Shown: piece after piece, positions 38,744 through 50,120 of the stretch
Numbering within the stretch: position 1 is the first letter of the stretch
Layout of the letters: the number at the start of each line of letters is the position of its first letter
Origin: Candidatus Electrothrix aestuarii
GTDB taxonomy: Bacteria; Desulfobacterota; Desulfobulbia; Desulfobulbales; Desulfobulbaceae
Direction: 5' to 3'
NCBI GenBank assembly: GCA_032595685.2
Contig: CP159373.1
Location: forward strand, 3,375,907-3,439,906
DNA length: 64,000 nucleotides
Made by a program: the position numbers and the translations under genes
The notes under the pieces: generated by a model
What the model saw: the letters and a program-made list of their open reading frames with translations, nothing else
Database searches by the model: none
Told to the model about the DNA's origin: nothing

Positions 38744-38778
38744 GCTTACCGACTCCATCAGGTCTGAGGAATAAACCA

Positions 38779-39696
38779 ATGAAAGTCGCAAATCCCCTCT
38801 ACGATGTCGTGTTCAAATATTTGATGCAGGATATGCGGGTTGCCAAACTGGTCATATCCAACATTATTGAACAGGAGATAGAATCCCTTGATTTCGCCTT
38901 TACCGAGTTGAACAGAAAACTTCCTGACGGCGGCCTGACAGTATTGCGGATTGATTTTGCAGCAAAGATACGGGAGCCGGACGGCAGCAGCAGGCTGGTT
39001 CTCATTGAGTTGCAAAAGGCTAAATTTCCCACTGATATAACCCGGTTTCGTAAATATCTCGGCAAACAGTATCAGGAAGACTCCAATATCCATCTGGATG
39101 AAAGAACGGGAAAAAAGAAGGCTCTTCCCATTATAAGCATTTATATACTCGGACATAACCTGGAGCATAATGACAGTCCGGTTATCCATGTGAAAAGAGA
39201 TTATTACGACCATGCCACCAAGGAAAAACTGACCCAAAAAGAAGAGTTCATAGAAAGTCTCACCCACGACAGTTATATCATCCAGGTGAGGAGGTTGCGA
39301 AAGAAACATCGCAATAAATTGGAAACCCTGCTGAGTATCTTTGACCAGAGCAATACCAGTAAAGAGAGTAAACATTTTCTTGATGTGCTGGAATCCTCAT
39401 TCCCGGATGAATTTAAGGTCATTATCAGACGGCTGCACAAGGCATCCGCCAGCAAAGAACTTTGTGAAGATATGAATATGGAAGATGAGATTTTAGAAGA
39501 ATTAGCGACTCAGGAGCGGCTCATAGCTTACGAAAGGGCGGAAAGAAGGAAAGCAGAAGTGGAAAAAGAGAAAGCGGAAGCAGAAAAAGAGAAAGCCAAG
39601 GCGGAAAAAAGGTCAGCAGAAGAGGGAAAAGAGAAAGCCGAGGCGGAAAAAGCCAGGCTTGAAAAACTCTTGAAACAAGCCGGTATTGATTTTTAA
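38779..39696 (+). CDS. Rpn family recombination-promoting nuclease, copy 2
   Basis: A 305-residue protein of the PDDEXK_2/Rpn family. Residues 1-60 hold YDVVFKYLMQD; the nuclease core D58 (RIDFAAKI) and ELQKAKF near 75-81 are intact. A C-terminal coiled coil of Lys/Glu/Ala repeats (about 245-300) is 21 residues longer than in copy 4. Rpn enzymes are DNA nucleases, and E. coli members act in anti-phage defence and carry an intragenic antitoxin. GAGGAATAAACC precedes the ATG. The gene has copies on both sides. Confidence 0.87.
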   Translation: MKVANPLYDVVFKYLMQDMRVAKLVISNIIEQEIESLDFAFTELNRKLPDGGLTVLRIDFAAKIREPDGSSRLVLIELQKAKFPTDITRFRKYLGKQYQEDSNIHLDERTGKKKALPIISIYILGHNLEHNDSPVIHVKRDYYDHATKEKLTQKEEFIESLTHDSYIIQVRRLRKKHRNKLETLLSIFDQSNTSKESKHFLDVLESSFPDEFKVIIRRLHKASASKELCEDMNMEDEILEELATQERLIAYERAERRKAEVEKEKAEAEKEKAKAEKRSAEEGKEKAEAEKARLEKLLKQAGIDF

Positions 39697-39731
39697 GCTT
39701 ACCGACTCCATCAGGTCTGAGGAATAAACCA

Positions 39732-40648
39732 ATGAAAGTCGCAAATCCCCTCTACGATGTCGTGTTCAAATATTTGATGCAGGATATGCGGGTTGCCAAA
39801 CTGGTCATATCCAACATTATTGAACAGGAGATAGAATCCCTTGATTTCGCCTTTACCGAGTTGAACAGAAAACTTCCTGACGGCGGCCTGACAGTATTGC
39901 GGATTGATTTTGCAGCAAAGATACGGGAGCCGGACGGCAGCAGCAGGCTGGTTCTCATTGAGTTGCAAAAGGCTAAATTTCCCACTGATATAACCCGGTT
40001 TCGTAAATATCTCGGCAAACAGTATCAGGAAGACTCCAATATCCATCTGGATGAAAGAACGGGAAAAAGAAGGCTCTTCCCATTATAAGCATTTATATAC
40101 TCGGACATAACCTGGAGCATAATGACAGTCCGGTTATCCATGTGAAAAGAGATTATTACGACCATGCCACCAAGGAAAAACTGACCCAAAAAGAAGAGTT
40201 CATAGAAAGTCTCACCCACGACAGTTATATCATCCAGGTGAGGAGGTTGCGAAAGAAACATCGCAATAAATTGGAAACCCTGCTGAGTATCTTTGACCAG
40301 AGCAATACCAGTAAAGAGAGTAAACATTTTCTTGATGTGCTGGAATCCTCATTCCCGGATGAATTTAAGGTCATTATCAGACGGCTGCACAAGGCATCCG
40401 CCAGCAAAGAACTTTGTGAAGATATGAATATGGAAGATGAGATTTTAGAAGAATTAGCGACTCAGGAGCGGCTCATAGCTTACGAAAGGGCGGAAAGAAG
40501 GAAAGCAGAAGTGGAAAAAGAGAAAGCGGAAGCAGAAAAAGAGAAAGCCAAGGCGGAAAAAAGGTCAGCAGAAGAGGGAAAAGAGAAAGCCGAGGCGGAA
40601 AAAGCCAGGCTTGAAAAACTCTTGAAACAAGCCGGTATTGATTTTTAA
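39732..40648 (+). pseudogene. Rpn-type nuclease copy 3, frameshifted
   Basis: Almost identical to copy 2 (same coiled-coil length), but one A is missing in the run at 40064-40068 (five instead of six at 39111-39116). This truncates the product at 118 residues. The downstream frame 40142-40648 is open to the normal end. Its near identity to copy 2 indicates recent duplication or gene conversion. Confidence 0.88.
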
Positions 40649-40683
40649 GCTTACCGACTCCATCAGGTCTGAGGAATAAACCA

Positions 40684-41538
40684 ATGAAAGTCGCAAATCC
40701 CCTCTACGATGTCGTGTTCAAATATTTGATGCAGGATATGCGGGTTGCCAAACTGGTCATATCCAACATTATTGAACAGGAGATAGAATCCCTTGATTTC
40801 GCCTTTACCGAGTTGAACAGAAAACTTCCTGACGGCGGCCTGACAGTATTGCGGATTGATTTTGCAGCAAAGATACGGGAGCCGGACGGCAGCAGCAGGC
40901 TGGTTCTCATTGAGTTGCAAAAGGCTAAATTTCCCACTGATATAACCCGGTTTCGTAAATATCTCGGCAAACAGTATCAGGAAGACTCCAATATCCATCT
41001 GGATGAAAGAACGGGAAAAAAGAAGGCTCTTCCCATTATAAGCATTTATATACTCGGACATAACCTGGAGCATAATGACAGTCCGGTTATCCATGTGAAA
41101 AGAGATTATTACGACCATGCCACCAAGGAAAAACTGACCCGGAAAGAAGAGTTCATAGAAAGTCTGACCCACGACAGTTATATCATCCAAGTGCGGAGGT
41201 TGCGGAAAAAACATCGTAATAAACTGGAAACCCTGCTGAGTATCTTTGACCAGAGCAATACCAGCAAAGAGAGTAAACATTTTCTTGATGTGTTGGAATC
41301 CTCATTCCCGGATGAATTTAAGGTTATCATCAGACGGTTGCACAAGGCTTCTGCCAGTAAGGAACTTTGTGAAGATATGAATATGGAAGATGAGATTTTA
41401 GAAGAATTAGCGACTCAGGAACGGCTCATAGCTTACGAAAGGGCGGAAAGAAGGAAAGCAGAAGTGGAAAAAGAGAAAGCAGAAGCGGAAAAAGCCAGGC
41501 TTGAAAAACTGTTGAAACAAGCCGGTATTGATTTTTAA
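40684..41538 (+). CDS. Rpn family recombination-promoting nuclease, copy 4
   Basis: A 284-residue intact family member with the short coiled coil (one KEKAEAEKARLEKLLKQAGI run). N-terminal 200 residues are nearly identical to copies 1-3. An internal ATGAATATGGAAGATGAG, about residue 237, could start a 48-residue C-terminal protein, as reported for intragenic antitoxins of Rpn genes. Copies 1 to 4 share 35-bp spacers with the same ribosome-binding site. Confidence 0.87.
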   Translation: MKVANPLYDVVFKYLMQDMRVAKLVISNIIEQEIESLDFAFTELNRKLPDGGLTVLRIDFAAKIREPDGSSRLVLIELQKAKFPTDITRFRKYLGKQYQEDSNIHLDERTGKKKALPIISIYILGHNLEHNDSPVIHVKRDYYDHATKEKLTRKEEFIESLTHDSYIIQVRRLRKKHRNKLETLLSIFDQSNTSKESKHFLDVLESSFPDEFKVIIRRLHKASASKELCEDMNMEDEILEELATQERLIAYERAERRKAEVEKEKAEAEKARLEKLLKQAGIDF

Positions 41539-41648
41539 GGTGACCAATTTAAGCCGGGATAACATGCAGATTCAAAATCCTTGATCTCGAATCCTTCCGA
41601 AAAAGAATCATTCCTTCAGAAAAAAATGGCCCAACAGGGCAATACACC

Positions 41649-43214
41649 ATGCCAAAATACTTTAACACCACCGGCCCTTGCTTTCCCCGGCTTCACTACA
41701 TGCTGCCGCCCAAAGACCGCCTGATCGGTGCCAGCCTGGACCGTTATATCCGGGATGAACTGTACTGGGTACTCCATGCCCCCCGGCAGACAGGCAAGAC
41801 CACCTTTCTCCAGTCCTGGATGCACGAAATCAACGCCGGAACCGAGGCCGTGGCCTGTTATGTCAGCCTGGAGCGTTGCCAGGAAATCACGGAAAGAGAC
41901 CAGGCCATGCCGCTGATAGTGGATGCTGTCCAGAAATCGGCAAAAACCTTTGATCTGCCTGTGCCTGAGTATCCACAGGAGGTCTCGCCGGGCAGTTATG
42001 TTTCCGCAGTCCTCAGTCGCTGGGCAGAGTTGACCGCTCCCAAAAAACTGGTCGTCCTCTTTGATGAGGTGGATGTTGTCGCGGGTCCGGCTCTGGTCAG
42101 CTTGCTACGTCAGCTGCGGGGTGGTTTTGCTCAACGGGGAATTGGCGAATTCCCCGTCTCAATTGCCCTGGTGGGTATGCGCGACCTGCGGGATTATCTG
42201 GTTACCAGCAAGGACGGTCAGGTTCTCAATCCGGGAAGTCCGTTTAACATCAAGCATGATTCTGCTACCTTGGGGAATTTTAGCCGCGATGATATTGCCG
42301 CCCTGACCGCTCAGCACAGCAATGCAACCGGGCAGGAATTTACCCCAGAGGCCCTGGAACGGATCTGGGCCTGTTCTTCCGGTCAGCCTTGGTTGGTGAA
42401 CGCCTTATGCGAACAGGTTGTCTACCGGATCATTCCTGACGAGCAAACAGCTGTACAGCCGGAACATGTTGATCAGGCTCGGGAACAGCTCATTGCCTCA
42501 CGGGCTACGCATATTGATTCGTTGGGCGAACGGCTTAAAGAAGAACGGGTGCGCCGGGTGATTCAACCCATGATCATCGGGCATGCTGATCCGACTCTGG
42601 GGCGTTCCGACCGTGATGTGGAGTTCTGCCTTGATTTAGGTCTGATCGCCTGGGATGGTTCTTTGGTTATAGCCAATGCAATGTACCGGGAAGTGATTGC
42701 CCGCTATCTCAGCCAGAATTACCAGGACAATATCCCGGCCCCGGAATTTCACTGGCAGCAGGAGGACGGCAGTCTGGACATGGATGCCTTGATGGAAGAA
42801 TTCCAGCGGTTCTGGGCCTGGAATTCCGAGATCTGGGAGGAAAAGGCCGATTACACCGAAGCCTTTCCTCATCTGTTACTCATGGCCTTTTTCCAGCGTA
42901 TTATCAACGGTGGTGGCACTGTGGACCGGGAATATGCCGCAGGTCGAGGACGGATGGATTTGCTGATTCGTTTTGGCGGCAAGAATAACCTGATTGAGAT
43001 TAAGCTGGTTCATCCCAGGATGGGCAGAGAGGCCACCCGTGATCAGGGGTTGGTCCAGGTTGAACGCTATGCTGATCAAACCGATCCTCATACCTGCCAT
43101 CTGGTGATTTTTGACCGGCGACCGGACCAACGCGATAAAACCTGGGAGGAACGGCTCTCCCGTGAGACCTGTACAACCGCTTCCGGGCGTTCTGTGGAGG
43201 TGATCTGGTGTTGA
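41649..43214 (+). CDS. AAA-like ATPase with C-terminal PD-(D/E)XK domain
   Basis: A 521-residue protein. Walker A is APRQTGKTT (44-52) and Walker B LVVLFDEVD near 139, with an arginine-sensor-like region after. A winged-helix region lies near 250-340. The C-terminus has GRGRMDLLIRFGGKNNLIEI with K following, a Mrr/PD-(D/E)XK-like catalytic pattern (Asp, Glu-x-Lys). Such proteins are often found with mobile or defence genes. It follows the Rpn array by 110 bp and overlaps xseA by 7 bp, so it may share regulation with either. Confidence 0.78.
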   Translation: MPKYFNTTGPCFPRLHYMLPPKDRLIGASLDRYIRDELYWVLHAPRQTGKTTFLQSWMHEINAGTEAVACYVSLERCQEITERDQAMPLIVDAVQKSAKTFDLPVPEYPQEVSPGSYVSAVLSRWAELTAPKKLVVLFDEVDVVAGPALVSLLRQLRGGFAQRGIGEFPVSIALVGMRDLRDYLVTSKDGQVLNPGSPFNIKHDSATLGNFSRDDIAALTAQHSNATGQEFTPEALERIWACSSGQPWLVNALCEQVVYRIIPDEQTAVQPEHVDQAREQLIASRATHIDSLGERLKEERVRRVIQPMIIGHADPTLGRSDRDVEFCLDLGLIAWDGSLVIANAMYREVIARYLSQNYQDNIPAPEFHWQQEDGSLDMDALMEEFQRFWAWNSEIWEEKADYTEAFPHLLLMAFFQRIINGGGTVDREYAAGRGRMDLLIRFGGKNNLIEIKLVHPRMGREATRDQGLVQVERYADQTDPHTCHLVIFDRRPDQRDKTWEERLSRETCTTASGRSVEVIWC

Positions 43215-44575
43215 GTCAACAAAAGATCTTCAGCGTCTCTGAGCTGACCCGCTCCATCAAATCCATGCTGGAGGGCCGTTTCGCCTTTATCAGCGTTGTC
43301 GGTGAGATCTCAGGCCTGCGGCAACCGGGCTCCGGCCATATGTATTTCACCCTTAAGGACGATCAGGCCCAGATCAAGGCTGTGCTCTTTAAGATGCAGC
43401 AGCGCTATTTGCAACAGCCGCCCAAGGACGGCGACATGGTGGTCTGTCTGGGCAGGGTCTCGGTGTACGAGCCCAGGGGCGATTATCAGCTTATCATTGA
43501 TACTCTTGATTATCATGGAGAAGGGGCCTTACAGCTTGCCTTTGAGCAGCTGAAAAAACGGCTGGATGCAGATGGGCTTTTTGACCAGGAGCTGAAAAAG
43601 CCGATCCCACCTCTGCCTGAACACCTGATCCTGGTGACTTCCCCCTCGGGTGCTGCGGTCCATGATTTCATCCGCATTGCCCAGAAGCGATACCCGCAGG
43701 TGCAGATCTCGGTCTATCCGGCAGCCGTGCAGGGAGAGCAGGCAGCAAAAGAGTTGTGTCTGGCTCTGTCGGAGATTAACCTTCAGCAGGCCGCAGGTCG
43801 ACTGGCAGCAGACGCGATTATTCTCTGCCGGGGTGGAGGTTCTGCCGAGGATCTCCAGGCCTTTAATAATGAAGAACTGGCCTGGGAGATCCACAGGTCA
43901 ACCATCCCGGTGGTCAGCGCAGTGGGCCATGAAATCGATTTCACCATTGCCGATCTGGTGGCTGACCTCCGTGCTCCTACCCCCAGCGGGGCCGCAGAGA
44001 TGCTGCTACCGGATGGTCAAGCCCTGCGTGAGCACCTGGCGGATCAGGCCCGCAGGCTCCACCGCACCATGCAGGCGCAACTGGAGCGCTACCAGGAGCG
44101 GATTACCCTGTACCGGCATAAGCTATCCGGTGCTGCCCAACCCGTGGATACCCTGCTGCTTCGCCTGGATCATATGACGGAGAACATGGAGCATGCTATG
44201 CGGTCCCATCTGGCCGGGCTTCAGGCTCGGGTGGATCGGGTGGAAAATCGTCTCAAGCGCAATAATCCCTTGCTGGTCCTTAATCTCTATCAGCAGCGGA
44301 TTGAGGAGATGCAGCGACGGTTGCGGCAGATCGGCACCCGGCTCATCAGCGATAGGGAGCAGGAGCTTGCCCGGGCCGCAGGGGTGCTGGAGGCGGTGAG
44401 CCCCTTATCCACCCTGGCCCGTGGTTATGCCGTGGCCCGAAAAAATTCCGGTCGCCACTCCCTTATCACCACCGCAGAGCAGGTTCAGGTTGGTGGGTCC
44501 ATTGAGGTGCTCCTTCATCAAGGGCGGCTGGAGTGTGAGGTGACCAAGGTTGAGCCCGAAGAAAGAGGGGTGTAA
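43208..44575 (+). CDS. xseA: Exodeoxyribonuclease VII large subunit
   Basis: A 455-residue XseA starting with GTG (an in-frame TTG follows directly). The OB-fold N-terminus SVSELTRSIKSMLEG and ISGLRQPGSGHMYFTLKD, the catalytic core VTSPSGAAVHDFI, RGGGSAEDLQAFN, SAVGHEIDFTIADL, and a helical C-terminal coil with LARGYA match the family. With XseB it degrades single-stranded DNA in repair. No xseB is next to it; the following gene is a membrane protein. Confidence 0.95.
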   Translation: MLSQQKIFSVSELTRSIKSMLEGRFAFISVVGEISGLRQPGSGHMYFTLKDDQAQIKAVLFKMQQRYLQQPPKDGDMVVCLGRVSVYEPRGDYQLIIDTLDYHGEGALQLAFEQLKKRLDADGLFDQELKKPIPPLPEHLILVTSPSGAAVHDFIRIAQKRYPQVQISVYPAAVQGEQAAKELCLALSEINLQQAAGRLAADAIILCRGGGSAEDLQAFNNEELAWEIHRSTIPVVSAVGHEIDFTIADLVADLRAPTPSGAAEMLLPDGQALREHLADQARRLHRTMQAQLERYQERITLYRHKLSGAAQPVDTLLLRLDHMTENMEHAMRSHLAGLQARVDRVENRLKRNNPLLVLNLYQQRIEEMQRRLRQIGTRLISDREQELARAAGVLEAVSPLSTLARGYAVARKNSGRHSLITTAEQVQVGGSIEVLLHQGRLECEVTKVEPEERGV

Positions 44576-44578
44576 TCT

Positions 44579-44962
44579 ATGAGACTCGGGATGTTCCTGC
44601 AATATTTCGGTGTGCTTGTTGCGGTTATCGGGTTCATCATTGCTGGGAAGGTGAACCACGCTGCGTTGCAAGTCCCGGCTTTAGTTGTCGGAGTTGTCAT
44701 CTCTGTCATAGGCTTTTTGAAGCATCTTGAAACGCCGGTAAAAGAAAAGGCGGAAGTTGAGGAGTTTCGTCCGCGATATACAACGAAGGCAGAGAAGAAT
44801 TGGGCATTTATAAAATCAGCGATATATCACGTATTGTTGCTGTTTTTGCCTTCATATTTGAACAGCGATGATATTGTAGAATTTAAGATTTTTTTTGTTC
44901 CGTTAGCTCTCATGTACGTGTTGTTTATGACTCGGGAAGCGCGTGATATATATTATTGCTAG
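44579..44962 (+). CDS. Small membrane protein of unknown function
   Basis: A 127-residue protein with about four hydrophobic segments (8-25, 31-48, 80-95, 103-120). It starts 3 bp after the xseA stop, so it is probably translated with it. No family is recognised. Confidence 0.6.
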   Translation: MRLGMFLQYFGVLVAVIGFIIAGKVNHAALQVPALVVGVVISVIGFLKHLETPVKEKAEVEEFRPRYTTKAEKNWAFIKSAIYHVLLLFLPSYLNSDDIVEFKIFFVPLALMYVLFMTREARDIYYC

Positions 44963-45256
44963 ACAGAAGAGGAGGATCTTCATCGCGTTGTCTGTCTGCG
45001 TGGCCTACTTATATCCGTGCCGCGATAGCCTCTGTACTCTCACGCTGGCTTTCGGGATACCGGAGACCGGCGTCAGCTTCCGAACAACACCTCTCTATCG
45101 ATTATCGCGATGGAGGTTGAGCTTTGAGACTAACGATATTCGGTCGTCTAATCTAAGCATGTCACCGGCTGAGGTGAGGTAGGCGTTAGGGGCCGTCCCC
45201 TTATTTGTTTCTAATTTGCTTAAATAAAATAAAATTATGATGATGGAGAGACAAAT
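44963..45256. other. Gap without a supported gene
   Basis: The interval is GC-richer than its flanks and contains ACCGGAGACCGGCGT and a GGGGCCGTCCCC palindrome near 45189-45200. An open frame at 44943-45182 lacks a ribosome-binding site and protein-like character. It may be a dispersed repeat. Confidence 0.4.
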
Positions 45257-46234
45257 ATGAATATCCCGTTACGTTGGAAAAGAATGAGAATTGTCGTCTT
45301 CATATCGTGGCTTCTCTATCTTCTTGCTACTCCTGTCTTGGTCAATGGAGCTGCGGCTTCGTCGATAGAGGTTCTTCCTCGCTGGAAGAAAGGTGAGAAG
45401 GTTCAATATGAGATAATTAAAACTCGCCGAAAGAGGCAGGGCAAGTCCGTAACCATGGACTTGACAACGCGGACTGACCTTGAAATTGAGGTGCTCAGTA
45501 AAAAGAACGATGGCTATGTGTTGGCCTGGACTCTTGGCGCAACAAGATTTGACGACCCGAATCAAGCCAAAAAACGGTTGAACCAGCAGATGAGTAATAT
45601 GCTCAAAGATCAGCGTATCATTCTTGAACTTGATTCTCAGGCTGTAATCAATGGGGTTCAGAACTGGAAAGATTTACAGGAATCGTCTAAGAAAATACTC
45701 AAAATTTTAACCGCAGAGTTGAATAATGCGGGATTTGACCCGGCTATGATTGCTAAGGTACGTACACAAATTACGTCGATGTTTGCCACGAAACAGCAAA
45801 TTGAGCAGCTTTGTACGCGTGAGGCCCGGATATTCTTTATGGCACTGGGTATTGAGCTTGCCCCCTCTAACTTGTTGGAGTATGAAGGTAAGTTGCCAAA
45901 TTCTTTCGGAGGTGAGTCGTTTCCCTGCCATGCGCAGTTTGCTCTAAAGGCAGTTAATCGGAAATCCGATAGGGTGAAAATCTCCTGGAATCAGAAAATG
46001 TTGCCAGATGACGCACGGAGGATTATGGAGAGGACTCTCAGGGACTTGGCTAGGCGCCTGGGTAAGACCATGCCCGACGCAGAGCAGCTCAAGAGTCTTA
46101 CTATAGAAGATAGTGCTGAATTTGTCCTTGAGATTTCTACAGGATGGATTCAGCATGTTAAATATGCGAGGACCACGAGAGTTGAAGGAAGCTCACAGCA
46201 AGATGAAACTATGATCACGAGGAAGAAGGAATAG
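45257..46234 (+). CDS. Exported protein of unknown function
   Basis: A 325-residue protein with an N-terminal signal segment (residues 10-32, cleavage near GAAAS). The mature part is beta-rich at first (GEKVQYEIIKTRRKRQ) and then helical (residues 105-185). It resembles DUF6263-like lipoproteins or carrier proteins only superficially. GGAGAGAC lies 8 bp upstream of the start. Neighbours give no clue. Confidence 0.6.
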   Translation: MNIPLRWKRMRIVVFISWLLYLLATPVLVNGAAASSIEVLPRWKKGEKVQYEIIKTRRKRQGKSVTMDLTTRTDLEIEVLSKKNDGYVLAWTLGATRFDDPNQAKKRLNQQMSNMLKDQRIILELDSQAVINGVQNWKDLQESSKKILKILTAELNNAGFDPAMIAKVRTQITSMFATKQQIEQLCTREARIFFMALGIELAPSNLLEYEGKLPNSFGGESFPCHAQFALKAVNRKSDRVKISWNQKMLPDDARRIMERTLRDLARRLGKTMPDAEQLKSLTIEDSAEFVLEISTGWIQHVKYARTTRVEGSSQQDETMITRKKE

Positions 46235-46304
46235 CTCGTCAAGTTAGCCTAACTAATTGATAAAACAACGCCGTAGGAATTGTGTCCCTGATTGATTTAC
46301 TAAT

Positions 46305-46865
46305 ATGCAAGATATCGATAAACAAAGTCTCCATAACGCGTATCGTCTCTTTGAAACCGGCGATATTGATCAATGTGAAATCGGCACAACAAAGGGCCTG
46401 CAACAAATTCATCATTATCTTTTTCATGGCCTGTATGATTTTGCCGGAGAAATAAGGGCAAACAACATCGCAAAAGGTAACTTCAGGTTTGCCAACTCTC
46501 TGTACCTGAATGAAATATTGATAAAAATCGAGCAGATGCCGGAGGGTACCTTTGAAGAGATCATAGCTAAATATGTGGAGATGAATATCGCCCACCCTTT
46601 CATGGAGGGAAATGGGCGAGCTATGCGTATTTGGCTGGATATGATATTGAAAACACAATTGAAAAAAGTGGTCAATTGGCAGTTTGTAGATAAGGTGCTG
46701 TATTTGCAGGCAATGGAGAGAAGTCCGGTCAATGATTTGGAAATTAGAACTCTCCTATCAGCAAATTTAACCAAGAAGGTTAACGATCGGGAAATTATCT
46801 TTAAAGGGATAGATCAGTCTTATTATTATGAAGGAGTAATAGGGGATCCGAAAGCGCCGGTATAA
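46305..46865 (+). CDS. Class III Fic AMP-transferase
   Basis: A 186-residue Fic protein. The catalytic loop is [12 protein letters not shown] near residue 97. A C-terminal helix [10 protein letters not shown] matches the inhibitory (S/T)xxxE(G/N) motif, which places it in class III, where the toxin is held inactive by its own helix until released by oligomer change or autoAMPylation. Members AMPylate targets such as gyrase or topoisomerase IV. It stands alone, without an antitoxin. Confidence 0.85.
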   Translation: MQDIDKQSLHNAYRLFETGDIDQCEIGTTKGLQQIHHYLFHGLYDFAGEIRANNIAKGNFRFANSLYLNEILIKIEQMPEGTFEEIIAKYVEMNIAHPFMEGNGRAMRIWLDMILKTQLKKVVNWQFVDKVLYLQAMERSPVNDLEIRTLLSANLTKKVNDREIIFKGIDQSYYYEGVIGDPKAPV

Positions 46866-46945
46866 ACCGGCATAGAGCTGGGGGATGAAAAAGTCCTGCA
46901 TAAAAGGAGAAGCTGTTCAGTCTGTCCCCTTTTTCTCTTTTTAAT

Positions 46946-47800
46946 TCAACGGCAAAGCGACCGCAACAGCGCAATATTCTCCCGATCCTCCGCCAAATCA
47001 TCCCCCTTGGGTGTTTCAAGCGTCATGGGGTGATTACGGAAACGGGGATCGTTCAGCAGGAGTTCAAAGCCTGTCAGGCCAATCTCCCCCTTTCCGATAT
47101 GTTCATGCCGATCCACCCGTGAGGCCAGGGACTTCTTGGAATCATTGAGATGGAAAAAGTGAATCCGCTCGGTACCGATGACCTGCTCAAACTCCTCAAA
47201 GGTAGCGGTGAAGGCCTCAGGCGTACGGATATCATAGCCTGCGGCAAAGATGTGACAGGTATCCACGCAGACACCAAGCTGTTCAGGGAAGCGACTCTGC
47301 TCTAAAATCCAGGCCAACTCCTCAAAACGACTGCCCAATGCGGTTCCCTGTCCGGCAGTGGTCTCAAGCAGAATCTTGACCTGCTCACAGTCCGAGCCTG
47401 CCAGCTCAATCATCCGGTCCAGATGTGCGACAACATTCTCCAAGCCTGCCTCCACCCCGGCACCACCATGACTGCCAGGATGAAAAACCAGATAAGGCAC
47501 TCCAAGCCGGGCGCAGCGTTGCAATTCCGCAACAAAGGCGGTAATGGATTTTGCAGCCTGTTCCTCTTTGCTGCTTGCCAGGTTGATCAGATACGAGGCA
47601 TGGGAGGCCACAGGCATCTGGCCTGCCTCCTGCCATGCCTGCTGAAAGGCCGTGACCTCTGCATCGTCCACAGGGGCTGCCTTCCACTGGCGCTGGTTTC
47701 GGGTGAAGATCTGTAAAGCTGTTCCGTCGACTTGGCGGATGCGGTCAAAGGCGAGGTGCAGTCCGCCTGCTATGGATTCGTGGGCTCCGAGTTGTGGCAT
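46946..47800 (-). CDS. nfo: Deoxyribonuclease IV (AP endonuclease)
   Basis: Starting at 47800 (MPQLGAHESIAGG) gives 284 residues; the frame open to 47875 is not needed. The zinc ligands of Nfo are in place: GAHES start, the FHPGSH segment near 108, ETTAGQG near 146, DTCHIFAAGYD near 181, HLNDSKK near 218 and DRHEHIGKGEIG near 230. It cuts DNA at abasic sites in base excision repair. Confidence 0.95.
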   Translation of the reverse strand: MPQLGAHESIAGGLHLAFDRIRQVDGTALQIFTRNQRQWKAAPVDDAEVTAFQQAWQEAGQMPVASHASYLINLASSKEEQAAKSITAFVAELQRCARLGVPYLVFHPGSHGGAGVEAGLENVVAHLDRMIELAGSDCEQVKILLETTAGQGTALGSRFEELAWILEQSRFPEQLGVCVDTCHIFAAGYDIRTPEAFTATFEEFEQVIGTERIHFFHLNDSKKSLASRVDRHEHIGKGEIGLTGFELLLNDPRFRNHPMTLETPKGDDLAEDRENIALLRSLCR

Positions 47801-48017
47801 ATTCTTTTGGGCTTGTGATGGGTTGAAAAAATTGCAAACGCCTCCTTTGTACAGAATGATCCCTGTTCCTGGCAAGAAAAATTATAATGACAGTGACCGC
47901 CTCTGAAGGCTAAAATGGCAGGCTGAGTGAATAAGAGCGGTTATGGAGGTATGGGAGCCTCCTTTGCGTACCTGATCGATTATAAACCCAACCTTGCAGC
48001 TTTTCTGTTGATAGTTC

Positions 48018-48707
48018 ATGTGTGATAAAAAACAATTTCTCAGTGGTCTGAATACGCTTGGCCTCTCGCTCCCGCAGGAGCAGCTTGATGGGCTCCTTCT
48101 CTATTGCCAGGAGCTACAAAAATGGAGTCAGCGGATCAACCTGATTGCCCGCAATACCAGCGCAAGGGATATCGTGGAAAAGCACTTTCTCGATTCCCTG
48201 ACTCTGCTGCCGATTATTCAGCAATACAGCGCGGAGAACGGCCAGGACAAGAACGCTAGATCAACCCTCATGGACGTGGGCACGGGAGCTGGTTTTCCTG
48301 GCTTGGTGCTGGCCGCAGCCCTGCCGGAGCTGACCGTCACCCTAGTTGAACCTCGGCAGAAGCGGGTCTCCTTTTTGCGCCATATCGTCCGCACCCTGGG
48401 GCTCGCTAATGTCCAGATCATGGATCAACGGATTGAGCAGGACCAGATTTGGGATGGCCCAGAATACAGCTTTGTCACCAGCCGGGCCGTGGCCGCAAAG
48501 GAGACCTTCCTCCCCATGATTGAGGGTGTTGCCAGCAGAAATACGGTGGTGATCATGATGGGCGCAACAGGCGAAGCCCCTAAAGCGAACCAGGATGGGC
48601 AGGGAGAGCAGGGGGCTCCGGGCTGGATATCCCTGGGCGAGCACAAGTTTTCTCTCCCTTTCTCCGGTGATCCACGCGTCTTGACCCTGTTGCAAAAGGC
48701 CAGCTAA
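48018..48707 (+). CDS. rsmG: 16S rRNA (guanine527-N7)-methyltransferase
   Basis: A 229-residue RsmG (GidB). The SAM-binding motif DVGTGAGFPGLVLA near 87 and preceding IVEKHFLDSLTLL are typical. It methylates G527 of 16S rRNA; loss gives low-level streptomycin resistance. It is not near gidA/mnmG here. The N-terminus LNTLGLSLPQEQLDGLLLYC matches the family. Confidence 0.93.
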   Translation: MCDKKQFLSGLNTLGLSLPQEQLDGLLLYCQELQKWSQRINLIARNTSARDIVEKHFLDSLTLLPIIQQYSAENGQDKNARSTLMDVGTGAGFPGLVLAAALPELTVTLVEPRQKRVSFLRHIVRTLGLANVQIMDQRIEQDQIWDGPEYSFVTSRAVAAKETFLPMIEGVASRNTVVIMMGATGEAPKANQDGQGEQGAPGWISLGEHKFSLPFSGDPRVLTLLQKAS

Positions 48708-50092
<1,385 letters not shown>

Positions 50093-50120
50093 TCTGGCAG
50101 GACAAAACAAACAGAGACCA

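Noticed and set aside
44943-45182. 79-residue frame after the xseA-linked membrane protein
   Set aside because: It overlaps that gene's end and looks like a repeat-derived frame.
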